64,000 bases of DNA from JAGVSZ01 sp035456405. Its GTDB lineage: Bacteria > Pseudomonadota > Gammaproteobacteria > Burkholderiales > SG8-39. The notes below the pieces were generated by a model. The model did not search any database. It was given only the letters and a program-made list of their open reading frames with translations, and was not told where the DNA came from. Both the position numbers and the translations under genes were made by a program. Where the stretch lies: contig DATIDG010000107.1 of assembly GCA_035456405.1 (NCBI GenBank), forward strand, positions 33,236-97,235. Reading direction: 5' to 3'. Below are positions 16,892 through 24,655 of this stretch, piece by piece (within the stretch, counting starts at the first letter, position 1; each line of letters opens with the position of its first letter).

Positions 16892-16990
16892 CGCCGGAGG
16901 GCGGAGCAGGGGCCCCGCGCCTCACGCGGGGATGCGACCCCGGAGGCGAGTCTCGCCCGCGGTGAGTGCGTTGAGGTAGCGTGACGGGAG
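16892..16990. repeat. 99-bp direct repeat, copy 2
   Basis: Second copy, offset exactly 112 bases from the first and separated from it by a 13-base spacer. The internal hairpin is conserved, while the outer GACTCGCC arm of copy 1 is missing. The rest of the gap (16991-17090) contains a GGGGCG-ACG-CGCCCC hairpin (17017-17031), a CATAAT that could be the -10 of phaB2 (17041-17046), and the strong AAGGAGG ribosome site. Confidence 0.9.
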
Positions 16991-17090
16991 CGACGATCTG
17001 AGCAGGAAGCAGGTGCGGGGCGACGCGCCCCCGCCCGTGCCATAATTTCCGCGGCAGCGACAGCAACGGCTTCATCCGAAGGAGGACGTC

Positions 17091-17837
17091 ATGGCTCAGA
17101 GCAGGATCGCACTGATCACCGGTGGCATGGGCGGCCTGGGCGAATCGGTCAGCACGAAGATGCACGACGCCGGGTTCCGGGTCGTGGTGACCCACTCGCC
17201 CGGCAACAAGAACGCGGCCGCGTGGAACGCCGAGATGAAGTCGAAGGGCTACGACTTCCATCCCGTCCCGGTCGACGTCGCCGACTTCGACTCCTGCCAG
17301 AAGTGCGTCGCGACGATCCAGGCCGAGGTGGGGCCGATCGACATCCTGATCAACAATGCCGGCATCACCCGCGATAGGACCTGTAAGAAGATGGGCAAGG
17401 CCGACTGGGATGCGGTCATGAAGACCAACCTCGACAGCGTCTTCAACATGACCAAGCCGGTGTGCGACGGGATGGTGGATCGCGGATGGGGCCGGATCGT
17501 CAACGTGAGCTCGGTGAACGGCACCAAGGGCGCGTTCGGACAGACCAACTATGCGGCGGCGAAAGCCGGGATGCACGGATTCACCAAGTCCCTCGCCCTC
17601 GAGGTGGCGCGCAAGGGCGTCACCGTCAACACCATCTCGCCCGGCTACATCGGTACCAAGATGGTGATGGCGATTCCGAAGGACATCCTCGACACGAAGA
17701 TAATTCCGCAGATCCCCGTCGGGCGCCTGGGCAAGCCCGAAGAGGTCGCCGGACTGATCATCTATCTGTGCTCGGAGGAGGCGGCGTTCGTGACCGGCGC
17801 GAACATCGCCATCAACGGCGGGCAACACATGCAGTAG
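17091..17837 (+). CDS. phaB: Acetoacetyl-CoA reductase (second, divergent copy)
   Basis: The 248-residue SDR is a paralogue of the gene at 16037. Shared blocks are NNAGITRD, RGWGRIVNVSSVNGTKGAFGQ (catalytic Ser), the YAAAKAG Tyr-x3-Lys pair, HGFTKSLALEVARKGVTVNT and a closing INGGQHMQ. The N-terminal third differs strongly (HSPGNKNAAAWNAEMKSKGYDF), so this is an old paralogue rather than a recent tandem duplicate. It has an excellent AAGGAGG site 5 bases before the ATG and may be expressed independently of phaC-phaB1. Having two reductases may tune flux or chain-length preference; that is inference. A strong hairpin separates it from the convergent phasin gene. Confidence 0.93.
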   Translation: MAQSRIALITGGMGGLGESVSTKMHDAGFRVVVTHSPGNKNAAAWNAEMKSKGYDFHPVPVDVADFDSCQKCVATIQAEVGPIDILINNAGITRDRTCKKMGKADWDAVMKTNLDSVFNMTKPVCDGMVDRGWGRIVNVSSVNGTKGAFGQTNYAAAKAGMHGFTKSLALEVARKGVTVNTISPGYIGTKMVMAIPKDILDTKIIPQIPVGRLGKPEEVAGLIIYLCSEEAAFVTGANIAINGGQHMQ

Positions 17838-17843
17838 GGCCGG

Positions 17844-17872
17844 GCGGGCCCCGCGTTCGGCACGGGGCCCGC
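17844..17872. terminator. Bidirectional hairpin between phaB2 and the phasin gene
   Basis: GCGGGCCCCG (17844-17853) and CGGGGCCCGC (17863-17872) are perfect 10-base inverted arms around a 9-base loop, located between two convergent stop codons. The stem is very GC-rich without a T-tract, so it is either a stem-dependent or a factor-assisted terminator. Confidence 0.6.
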
Positions 17873-17891
17873 GCGTCGGAAGCCGCGGAAC

Positions 17892-18422
17892 TCAGCTCCT
17901 TCCGGCTCCCTTCACCATCTGCTCGGTGGCCGCCTTCATCGTCGCTTCCGAGAACTCGGCGAACTGCCGCGTCGCCTGGTTCAGGGTCTCGAGCACCGCG
18001 GACGTCGCGGCGAAGGTGGACTTGAGCGCGGCGCTGGACGCGTCTGAGCCGGCGGCGCCCTTGCCGAGCGTTTCCGCGCTCCCCGCCATCTCCAGGGTGA
18101 GCCGGCTCATCTGCTGCTCGAACAGTTTGCCGAGATGCGCCTGGGTCTGGCTCACGATCTCGTATACGCTCTGGGCGTAGGTCGCTGCCTGCTGCATGTT
18201 GGCCTGCGCGAGTTGGGTGCGCAGGGCCATCAGCTGCTGCGGATCGCTGGAGGACATCAGGTCGCGCGTGGCTTTCGCGGCCTGGTCGAGCGTGATGCGC
18301 GCGGTCTCCAGGTTCAGCGCGAGCAGCTGCTCGGCGCTCGCGAGGCTGGCGCGGGCGTAGCTCATCGCCGCCTCGTAGGCGGCCTGGTTCCATGCTGCGA
18401 TCTGGTCGGTCGATTGGGTCAT
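17892..18422 (-). CDS. phaP: Phasin family protein (PHA granule-associated)
   Basis: Phasins coat PHA granules and control their size. The 176-residue, highly helical, Cys-free protein begins MTQSTDQIAAWNQAAYEAAM. It is rich in Ala, Gln and Ser, with phasin-type heptads (LNLETARITLDQAAKATRDLMSSSDPQQL, then TYAQSVYEIVSQTQAHLGKL). I use the ATG at 18422; an open frame continues upstream, but this start matches the usual phasin N-terminus. The gene is divergent from phaR with 149 bases between, containing two TTGC/GCAA-type palindromes. Autoregulation by PhaR released from granules is the known pattern for this arrangement. Confidence 0.88.
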   Translation of the reverse strand: MTQSTDQIAAWNQAAYEAAMSYARASLASAEQLLALNLETARITLDQAAKATRDLMSSSDPQQLMALRTQLAQANMQQAATYAQSVYEIVSQTQAHLGKLFEQQMSRLTLEMAGSAETLGKGAAGSDASSAALKSTFAATSAVLETLNQATRQFAEFSEATMKAATEQMVKGAGRS

Positions 18423-18460
18423 GTTGGGCCTCGTCGGTCGGAGTGGAGTAGAATCGGCCT

Positions 18461-18473
18461 GTTGCGGCGCAAC
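18461..18473. promoter_or_regulatory. GTTGC-GGC-GCAAC palindrome, candidate PhaR operator (phaP side)
   Basis: The perfect 5-3-5 inverted repeat GTTGCGGCGCAAC lies 39 bases before the phasin start. It shares the TTGC-N3/4-GCAA core with the phaC leader palindrome at 14246-14261. PhaR is encoded across the gap, which makes it a good candidate regulator. Confidence 0.5.
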
Positions 18474-18519
18474 AAAAATTGGGCCCGTGCCCTGCCTTAC
18501 AACCCGTCGGGGCAACGTG

Positions 18520-18530
18520 TGCGCTGCGCA
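18520..18530. promoter_or_regulatory. TGCGC-T-GCGCA palindrome upstream of phaR
   Basis: TGCGCTGCGCA is a 5-1-5 inverted repeat 41 bases before the phaR ATG. On the minus strand its flank reads TTGCGCAGCGCA, a degenerate version of the TTGC-N3-GCAA motif. It may be a site for PhaR autorepression. Confidence 0.35.
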
Positions 18531-18571
18531 AGCTTACAACTGCGCCCTGCTAACTGCGGACCGAAACCACC

Positions 18572-19159
18572 ATGGCAGATTCCGTGCGACTGATCAAGAA
18601 GTACCCGAACCGGCGCCTCTACGACACGCAGACGTCCTCCTACATCACGCTCGCCGACGTGAAGGAGCTCGTCCAGAAGCAGGAGGAGTTCCAGGTCGTG
18701 GACGCGAAGACCTCGGAGGACCTGACGCGGCAGATCCTGCTGCAGATCATCCTCGACGAGGAGTCGGCGGGCGCGCCGATGTTCTCGCACGACGTGCTGA
18801 CCCAGTTCATCCGCTTCTACGGGAACGCGATGCAGGGGATCATGGGCAACTACCTGGAGCGCAACATCCAGGCGTTCCTCGAGATTCAGAAGTCGATGCA
18901 GGAGCAGTCGAAGCAGCTCTACGGCGATCCGGCCAGGGCGACCGAGCTGTGGTCGCAGTTCCTGTCGTTCCAGGGACCCGCCATGCAGAGCCTCATGTCC
19001 ACGTACATGGAGCAGAGCAAGAACATGCTCCAGCAGATGCAGGAGCAGCTGCAGTCGCAGACGCGGACGATGTTCACCGGCTTCCCGTTCGGCACGCAGG
19101 GTAAGGGCGGGGAGGAGAACGCCAAGCCCGGCGAAGGCAAGCCGGAGTCGAAGTCCTGA
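18572..19159 (+). CDS. phaR: Polyhydroxyalkanoate synthesis repressor PhaR
   Basis: PhaR binds phaP and phaR promoters and also the PHA granule surface, so that phasin is made only when granules form. The 195 residues open with the strongly conserved DNA-binding domain RLIKKYPNRRLYDTQTSSYITLADVKELV (about 6-60). A PHB-accumulation regulatory domain follows (FSHDVLTQFIRFYGNAMQGIMGNYLERNI), then a Gln/Met-rich coiled segment (residues about 105-170) and a Gly/Glu/Lys-rich tail. The ATG at 18572 lies in ACCACCATGG without a strong ribosome site. It is divergent from the phasin gene and followed after 46 bases by rimO. Confidence 0.95.
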   Translation: MADSVRLIKKYPNRRLYDTQTSSYITLADVKELVQKQEEFQVVDAKTSEDLTRQILLQIILDEESAGAPMFSHDVLTQFIRFYGNAMQGIMGNYLERNIQAFLEIQKSMQEQSKQLYGDPARATELWSQFLSFQGPAMQSLMSTYMEQSKNMLQQMQEQLQSQTRTMFTGFPFGTQGKGGEENAKPGEGKPESKS

Positions 19160-19205
19160 GCGCTCGGCCCCGCGGCGCACTTACGCCTAGCTACTCGCAA
19201 ATCTT

Positions 19206-20528
19206 GTGACGCGCCAGCCTCCACGCGTCGGCTTCGTTTCCCTCGGGTGTCCTAAGGCGCTCGTCGACTCCGAACGCATCCTCACGCAGTTGCGCGCCGA
19301 AGGCTACACGATTGCGCCGAGCTATGACGACGCCGACCTCGTCGTGGTCAACACCTGCGGTTTCATCGAAGCCGCCGTCACGGAGTCCCTCGACGCGATC
19401 GGGGAGGCGCTGGCGGCGAACGGCCGGGTCATCGTCACTGGCTGCCTCGGCGCGAAGAACGGGGTGGTCAGGGACACGCATCCGGCGGTGCTCGAGGTCA
19501 CCGGCCCGCACGACGTCGCCGGCGTGATGGCCGCAGTGCACGAACACCTCGCGAAGCCGCACGACCCGTTTGTCGACCTCGTTCCCCCGCAAGGGATCAG
19601 GCTGACGCCCAGACACTACGCGTACCTCAAGATCGCGGAAGGCTGCAACCACCGCTGCAGGTTCTGCATCATCCCGTCGCTGCGCGGCGACCTCGTCAGC
19701 CGGCCGGCCGGCGAGGTCATGCGCGAAGCGGAGGCGTTGGTGAAGGCCGGCGTGAAGGAGCTGCTTGTCATCTCGCAGGACACGAGCGCCTACGGTGTCG
19801 ACGTAAGATACAGGGCCGACTTCTGGGGCGGCAAGCCGCTCAAGACCCGCCTCGCGGACCTCGCGCGCGCGCTCGGGAGCCTCGGGGTGTGGGTCAGGCT
19901 GCACTATGTCTATCCGTATCCCCACGTCGACGACGTAATTCCGCTGATGGCGGAAGGCCGGATCCTCCCGTACCTCGACGTGCCCTTCCAGCACGCGAGC
20001 CCGCGCATCCTGAAGCTCATGAAGCGCCCCGCCTCGGGCGAGGCCAACCTCGAGCGCATCCGCGTCTGGCGCAGCATCTGCCCGGACCTTGCGATCCGCA
20101 GCACGTTCATCGTCGGCTTTCCCGGCGAGACCGAGCGCGAGTTCGACGCGCTGCTCGAGTTCCTGGAGACGGCCGATCTCGACCGCGTCGGCTGCTTTGC
20201 CTACTCGCCGGTGGACGGCGCGAAGGCGAACGAGCTTCCCGGGCAGCTCCCGGAGGACGTGAAAGAGGAGCGTCGCGCGCGCTTCATGGCAGCGCAGGCG
20301 AGGGTGAGCACCCGTCGTCTCAAGGAAAAGGTCGGGAAGCGGATGCGCGTGCTCGTCGACGCCGTCGAAGGTGGGAAGGCGCTGGCGCGATCGAGCGCCG
20401 ACGCCCCCGAGATCGACGGCGTCGTTCGCATCGAGCGCGCCGCCGCCCTGAAACCCGGCGAATTCACGGAAGTCCAAATCAAGCGGAGCGACGCCCACGA
20501 CCTGTGGGCCGTTCCTGTCCCCAACTGA
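19206..20528 (+). CDS. rimO: Ribosomal protein S12 methylthiotransferase RimO
   Basis: RimO is a radical-SAM enzyme with two Fe-S clusters that methylthiolates an Asp of ribosomal protein S12. The N-terminal UPF0004 domain has its three cluster cysteines in SLGCPKALVDSE, VNTCGFIE and VTGCLGAK. The radical-SAM motif is EGCNHRCRFCIIP (C-x3-C-x2-C, about 150-157) and a TRAM domain closes the 440 residues. The ALVDSE sequence and MGQA-independent spacing separate it from MiaB. The start is GTG at 19206. It is inserted between phaR and the thiolase gene and is unrelated to PHA metabolism. Confidence 0.95.
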   Translation: MTRQPPRVGFVSLGCPKALVDSERILTQLRAEGYTIAPSYDDADLVVVNTCGFIEAAVTESLDAIGEALAANGRVIVTGCLGAKNGVVRDTHPAVLEVTGPHDVAGVMAAVHEHLAKPHDPFVDLVPPQGIRLTPRHYAYLKIAEGCNHRCRFCIIPSLRGDLVSRPAGEVMREAEALVKAGVKELLVISQDTSAYGVDVRYRADFWGGKPLKTRLADLARALGSLGVWVRLHYVYPYPHVDDVIPLMAEGRILPYLDVPFQHASPRILKLMKRPASGEANLERIRVWRSICPDLAIRSTFIVGFPGETEREFDALLEFLETADLDRVGCFAYSPVDGAKANELPGQLPEDVKEERRARFMAAQARVSTRRLKEKVGKRMRVLVDAVEGGKALARSSADAPEIDGVVRIERAAALKPGEFTEVQIKRSDAHDLWAVPVPN

Positions 20529-20551
20529 GCATTCAGTCGAAGGAGGTCAAC

Positions 20552-21733
20552 ATGGCTCGTGAAGTGGTAGTGCTCTCCGGTGTCCGCACAGCGATCGGTG
20601 ACTACGGTGGCGGACTCAAGGACATGGCGCCGACGGCGCTCGGCGCGGCGGTGATCCGCGAGGCGGTGTCGCGGGCGAAGATCGACCCGGGAAGCGTCGG
20701 CCACCTCGTCCTGGGCAGCGTCATCCATGGCGAAGCGCGCGACATGTACATCTCGCGCGTCGCCGGCATCGAAGGCGGGCTGCCGATCGGCACGCCGTGC
20801 CTAACCGTGAACCGCCTTTGCGGCAGCGGACTCCAGGCCATCGTTTCCGCCGCCCAGCACATCCTTCTCGGCGACACCGACTGCGTGATGGGTGCCGGCG
20901 CCGAGTCGATGAGCCGCGCCGCGTACTTCATTCCCGGCGCGCGCTGGGGGCAGCGCATGGGCGACGGGCAGATCGTCGACGCGATGGTCGGCGCGCTGAG
21001 CGACCCGTTCGGCCACGGCCACATGGGGATCACCGCCGAGAACGTCGCGGCCAAGTACGGGATCACGCGCGAGGCGCAGGACGCGTTCTCGCTCGAGAGC
21101 CATCGCCGCGCCTCCGCGGCGATCAAGGAGGGCCGCTTCAAGAGCCAGATCCTGCCGCTCGAGATGAAGTCCCGGAAGGGTACGGTGGTATTCGACACCG
21201 ACGAGCACGTCCGCCACGACGCGAAGCCCGAGGACATGTCGAAGCTGAAGCCGGCGTTCAAGAAGGACGGCACGGTCACGGCGGGCAACGCGTCCGGGAT
21301 CAACGACGGCGCAGCAGCGATCGTGATGATGGAAGCGGGCGCCGCGCAGAAGAAGGGCCTCAAGCCGATCGCGCGGCTGGTCGCCTACGCGCACGCGGCC
21401 GTCGATCCGGACTACATGGGCCTCGGCCCGATCCCGGCGGTAAGGAACGTGTTCGCGAAGGCCGGGCTCAAGCCCGCCGACATGGACGTGGTGGAGTCGA
21501 ACGAGGCGTTCGCGGTGCAGGCGATGGCGGTGAGCCGCGACCTCGATCTCGACCCGGCGAAGGTCAATCCGAACGGCGGCGCGGTCGCGCTCGGACACCC
21601 GATCGGGGCGACCGGCGCGATCCTGACGGTCAAGGCGATCAACGAGCTGCACCGGACGCAGAAGCGCTACGGGCTGGTGACGATGTGCATCGGCGGCGGC
21701 CAGGGTATCGCCGCGATCTTCGAGCGCACCTGA
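20552..21733 (+). CDS. bktB: Beta-ketothiolase (acetyl-CoA acetyltransferase, BktB type)
   Basis: The 393-residue thiolase condenses two acetyl-CoA, or acetyl-CoA and a longer acyl-CoA, to a 3-ketoacyl-CoA, the first step of PHA synthesis. The nucleophilic Cys is in VNRLCGSGLQAI (about residue 90), the His in VESNEAFAVQ/GGAVALGHPIGATGA, and the second Cys in TMCIGGGQG. The opening REVVVLSGVRTAIGDYGGGLKD and the RDMYISRVAG segment match BktB more than PhaA. An AAGGAGG site lies 6 bases before the ATG. It ends at a large hairpin shared with the convergent marC gene. Confidence 0.92.
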   Translation: MAREVVVLSGVRTAIGDYGGGLKDMAPTALGAAVIREAVSRAKIDPGSVGHLVLGSVIHGEARDMYISRVAGIEGGLPIGTPCLTVNRLCGSGLQAIVSAAQHILLGDTDCVMGAGAESMSRAAYFIPGARWGQRMGDGQIVDAMVGALSDPFGHGHMGITAENVAAKYGITREAQDAFSLESHRRASAAIKEGRFKSQILPLEMKSRKGTVVFDTDEHVRHDAKPEDMSKLKPAFKKDGTVTAGNASGINDGAAAIVMMEAGAAQKKGLKPIARLVAYAHAAVDPDYMGLGPIPAVRNVFAKAGLKPADMDVVESNEAFAVQAMAVSRDLDLDPAKVNPNGGAVALGHPIGATGAILTVKAINELHRTQKRYGLVTMCIGGGQGIAAIFERT

Positions 21734-21740
21734 CCCGCGG

Positions 21741-21774
21741 CGTGCGTCAGCTTGCAGCCGCGAGCTGACGCACG
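21741..21774. terminator. Bidirectional hairpin between bktB and marC
   Basis: CGTGCGTCAGCT (21741-21752) and AGCTGACGCACG (21763-21774) are perfect 12-base inverted arms around a 10-base loop. The hairpin sits 7 bases after the bktB stop and contains the last codons of marC. No T-run follows. Confidence 0.6.
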
Positions 21775-22355
21775 AACGCCTCGATCCCGCGGAGCAGCAT
21801 CTCGACCGCGATCGCGGTCAGGATGAGGCCCATCAAACGCTCGAGAGCCGTGATCGTGCGTGCGCCGAGCGTGCGGGAGATGCGCTCGGCGAACACGAGC
21901 ACTACGAACGCCACGGCGACCGCGGTCGACACCGCGACGGCCCACTCGGGCCAGCGCTGCGGAGCGCCCGACACGAACAGCACGACGGTCGCGATCGCGG
22001 TGGGCCCCGCGATCGAGGGGATGGCGAGCGGCACGATGAACGGCTCCCCCTCCGCCAGCTGGCCGAAGATCTCGCCGCTGCTGCGGAACACCATCTGGAT
22101 CGAGATCAGGAACAGGATCACGCCGCCGGCGATCGTGAGCGACGTTCCCGAGAGCCCGAACAGGCGCAGCAGCGCATCCCCCGCGAAGACGAAAACGAGC
22201 AGCACCGCGAGCGCGATCGCGCACTCGCGCGCCACCACGCGCATCCGGCGTGCGGGCTGCACGCGCTGCAGCAGCGAGACCGCAAGGGGGATGTTGCCGA
22301 TTGGATCGACGACCAACAGGAGCACGACGACCGCAGAGCCGAAGGTCAGGTCCAC
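21747..22355 (-). CDS. MarC-family integral membrane protein
   Basis: The 202-residue protein has six predicted membrane helices. The family's landmark DPIGNIPL lies in the first (VVVLLLVVDPIGNIPLAV) and IPSIAGPTAIATVVL in the second half, each with the helix-breaking Pro-Gly pattern of MarC/NAAT proteins. MarC was once thought to confer multiple antibiotic resistance, but that link was withdrawn; transport of neutral amino acids has been suggested for some relatives. The start is GTG at 22355. The coding end lies inside the hairpin shared with bktB. Confidence 0.85.
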   Translation of the reverse strand: MDLTFGSAVVVLLLVVDPIGNIPLAVSLLQRVQPARRMRVVARECAIALAVLLVFVFAGDALLRLFGLSGTSLTIAGGVILFLISIQMVFRSSGEIFGQLAEGEPFIVPLAIPSIAGPTAIATVVLFVSGAPQRWPEWAVAVSTAVAVAFVVLVFAERISRTLGARTITALERLMGLILTAIAVEMLLRGIEAFVRQLAAAS

Positions 22356-22377
22356 CGCGCCATCCTAGATCGTCACG

Positions 22378-22451
22378 GCACGAGAGGGCAAAGCCGCTGC
22401 GCGGCGCCCCCTCGTGCTCCCCGAAGTCGGGGAAAGCAATGCCTGCGGCAT
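22378..22451. repeat. Array of three consecutive hairpins
   Basis: The 106-base gap upstream of marC and downstream of the DMT gene contains three inverted repeats in a row. They are GCACGAGAGGG/CCCCCTCGTGC (22378-22388 with 22407-22417, one mismatch), CCCCGA-AG-TCGGGG (22419-22432) and ATGCC-TGC-GGCAT (22439-22451). The compact arrangement resembles a composite repeat or a processed-RNA/terminator structure rather than one simple terminator. Confidence 0.55.
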
Positions 22452-22461
22452 CGGTTTCGTC

Positions 22462-23331
22462 CTAGCGGCCCTGGCGCGCGGCGATCCACGCGCCGCTCAG
22501 CACGATGATCGCCATCCCGACGAGCGACCAGCCGTCGGGGAACTCCCCGAAGACGAGATACCCGAGCATCAGCACGGTGACGAGCTGCGTATACACGAAC
22601 GGCGCGACCACCGACGGGGGCGCGAACTCGAAAGCGCGGATGAGCACGAAGTGCCCCGCCGCCCCGAGCACGCCGAGCATCACGAAAAGAACGGCGTGGA
22701 ACACGCTCTGCGGCAGGCCCCAGTAGAACGGCAAGAGGGTCGAGACGACGATCGTACCGACTAGGGCGCCGATGAAGAGGGTGGCCATCGTCGAGTCGAC
22801 CCCCGCGAGCCGGCGCGTGAAGAGCTGGTAGGTCGCGAAGCACACCGCGGTGGCGAGCGGCAGTGCCACCGCCGGCGAGAACACCGCGCCGCCGGGCCGC
22901 GCGATGAACAGCACGCCGACGAATCCGGCCGCGAGCGCTGCCCATGCGCTGCGGCGCACCCGCTCACGGAGGAAATAGGCCGACATGGCGGTGACCAGGA
23001 GCGGCGCCAGAAAGGTGATCGCCGAGGCTTCCGCGATCGGCATGAACGCCAGGCCGCTGAAGAAGAAGAGCGACGATGCGGCGAGCACGACGCCGCGGAT
23101 GATCTGCAGACCGGGGCGCCGGGTCGTGACCAAGCGCCAGCGCAGGCGCGGCGCGACGAAGACGAGCATCACCAGGACGTGCATCGCGTAGCGTACCCAG
23201 ACGATCAGCGGGACGGGATATGTGCGCGAGAGGTACTTCGCGATCGTGTCGAGCACCGCAAAAGTGCTCACGGCCGCCATGATCAGCAGGATGCCGCGGA
23301 CGTGGTGGTTGGCGCCCGGAGGCGGGGTCAT
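22462..23331 (-). CDS. DMT-superfamily (EamA) transporter
   Basis: The 289-residue protein has ten predicted membrane helices arranged as two EamA repeats (about 10-140 and 150-285). Helix ends such as ISGLAFMPIAEASAITFLAPLL-like text in repeat 1 and RAFEFAPPSVVAPFVYTQLV in repeat 2 are typical of drug/metabolite exporters of the RhaT/YdcZ kind. I chose the ATG at 23331 (MTPPPGANHHVRG); the open frame extends further upstream only through high GC. A TATAAT -10 element lies about 76 bases before it. The substrate is unknown. Confidence 0.85.
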   Translation of the reverse strand: MTPPPGANHHVRGILLIMAAVSTFAVLDTIAKYLSRTYPVPLIVWVRYAMHVLVMLVFVAPRLRWRLVTTRRPGLQIIRGVVLAASSLFFFSGLAFMPIAEASAITFLAPLLVTAMSAYFLRERVRRSAWAALAAGFVGVLFIARPGGAVFSPAVALPLATAVCFATYQLFTRRLAGVDSTMATLFIGALVGTIVVSTLLPFYWGLPQSVFHAVLFVMLGVLGAAGHFVLIRAFEFAPPSVVAPFVYTQLVTVLMLGYLVFGEFPDGWSLVGMAIIVLSGAWIAARQGR

Positions 23332-23406
23332 CGACGGGCGCTTGTGGAAGGGCCGCGCCGGCAGCAGCGAGGCCAGGGCGCGCGACGGTGCGCGCGACGT
23401 CGGCGG

Positions 23407-23412
23407 ATTATA
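23407..23412 (-). promoter_or_regulatory. -10 element for the EamA transporter gene
   Basis: The minus strand reads TATAAT in a GC-rich stretch 76 bases before the transporter start. No clear -35 is seen. Immediately upstream on that strand is a 9-bp-arm hairpin (23419-23439). Confidence 0.4.
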
Positions 23413-23418
23413 TCCGGG

Positions 23419-23439
23419 GCGCCGCGCAAGGCGCGGCGC
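23419..23439 (-). terminator. Hairpin downstream of the enolase-like gene
   Basis: GCGCCGCGC-AAG-GCGCGGCGC is a perfect 9-base-arm hairpin that begins 12 bases after the stop codon of the enolase-like gene. It could end that two-gene transcript before the next promoter. There is no T-tract. Confidence 0.45.
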
Positions 23440-23450
23440 AGCGCGGCGTC

Positions 23451-24650
23451 TCAGTGCACCATGCGCGCCGCGGCCTCGACCCGGAGCGCTGGCGCCGCCG
23501 GCCGCAGGGAGGCTTCGATGCGCAGCGCCTCGTTCCACCGCGCCAAGCTCGCGCCGTGCCCGACGGCGCCGATCTTCACGTAACCGGACTGCCAGGCGGT
23601 GGCGATGTGGACCAGGCTCGCGTCCTCGACCTCGATTTCGCCGGCGCCCATGAACACGGGCCAGGCCGCGATGCGTGCCGCGTCGAACGCGACGCGCAGC
23701 TCGCTCACCGTGCCCGCCGCTTCCGGGCGGAGCACGACGCCCGAATGCGCACCGTCGGCGGCTGCCACGGCGATCCGTTCGGCGTCGCTAGCGAGGGTCT
23801 CGTCGCCGATGATGCGCACCCGCTCCGCCGCGAAGCCCGCGAAGCGCACGAGCGCCGCAGCCTCCGCGAAGGGCTCCTGCAACGCGGCGATCGGATACTG
23901 CTCGATCCAGCCGGCGATGCGCTCGCTCCAGCCGTCCGCATCGAACGACCAGTCGGGGCCGGCGTATCGGCCGTCGGCGAAGAGCCGCGCGGCGCCGACG
24001 TCCACGATGATGCCGACCTCCTCGCCCGGCGCGAAGCCGACCGCCTCGATTCCGGCCAGCAGCGCCTCGATCGTCATCTCGTCGTACTCGCCCGGAGCCA
24101 TCGCGCCACAGGCCTCGAGGGCCGCGCGATGGATCGCGACGCCGAGCTCGAGCGCGTGGTCGACCCCTTCAGCAGCGAACGGGGCCACCGCTAGCGCACG
24201 GATCGGACTCGCCTCGTTGCCGGCCGCGAAGACGTCGATCACCGGAAGCGGCATGCGCGCCGGCAGGCCGTGGCGGAGATAGCGATGCAGCGGCAGCCCC
24301 ACGGCGCGCGCCGCAGCGCGCGCCGTGGCGATCGAGCACGCGCACATCGCGGCACGACGCACGTGCGTGTCGCCGCCGATGGTCAGCTTGAAAAGCGTCG
24401 AGTCGACATCCTCCTGCCGGCGCGCATCGAGGCCGTGCAGCGCCGCGGCGACGAGCCCGTTGATCGCTGCGACGGTCGCGCTCGGCGCGCTCCGCACGTC
24501 TTCCGGGTCGGACCAGTCCCGTTTCACTGGTGCGGCGATCGCGCGCCCGCGCGCACCGCACGCGAGGTGGACTTCGGCTTCGAATGCCGACTCGCCCGCG
24601 GCGGTCCAGACGCGCCGGCCGAGGACTTCGATGATCGTGGTGTCGGGCAT
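23451..24650 (-). CDS. Enolase-superfamily protein with altered active site
   Basis: The 399-residue protein aligns by eye with enolase over its whole length, including the C-terminal block SGYVKIGAVGHGASLARWNEALRIEASL against enolase GQIKTGSLSRSDRVAKYNQLLRIE. Three Mg ligands appear kept: D217 (VDVGAARLF), E259 (LQEPF) and D283 (IGDETLASD). The catalytic Lys of the ILIKFNQ motif is R308 (VVLRPE), the HRS triplet is replaced by M334-G335-A336, and the GEHADN loop is GNEASP. The terminal Lys is kept (K359). It therefore probably does not make phosphoenolpyruvate. It lies 5 bases after a phosphotransferase gene in one operon. The true reaction is unknown: it may be a dehydratase or racemase on a phosphorylated compound, or a binding protein. 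Confidence 0.75.
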   Translation of the reverse strand: MPDTTIIEVLGRRVWTAAGESAFEAEVHLACGARGRAIAAPVKRDWSDPEDVRSAPSATVAAINGLVAAALHGLDARRQEDVDSTLFKLTIGGDTHVRRAAMCACSIATARAAARAVGLPLHRYLRHGLPARMPLPVIDVFAAGNEASPIRALAVAPFAAEGVDHALELGVAIHRAALEACGAMAPGEYDEMTIEALLAGIEAVGFAPGEEVGIIVDVGAARLFADGRYAGPDWSFDADGWSERIAGWIEQYPIAALQEPFAEAAALVRFAGFAAERVRIIGDETLASDAERIAVAAADGAHSGVVLRPEAAGTVSELRVAFDAARIAAWPVFMGAGEIEVEDASLVHIATAWQSGYVKIGAVGHGASLARWNEALRIEASLRPAAPALRVEAAARMVH

Positions 24651-24655
24651 ATTCG

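Noticed and set aside
16780..16990. Short CRISPR-like array
   Set aside because: Only two units of 99 bp with a 13-base spacer, no cas genes, and the sequence is not of the CRISPR repeat type.
23451..24650. Genuine glycolytic enolase
   Set aside because: The catalytic Lys is replaced by Arg and the HRS motif is absent, and the protein is shorter than bacterial enolase (399 versus about 430 residues).
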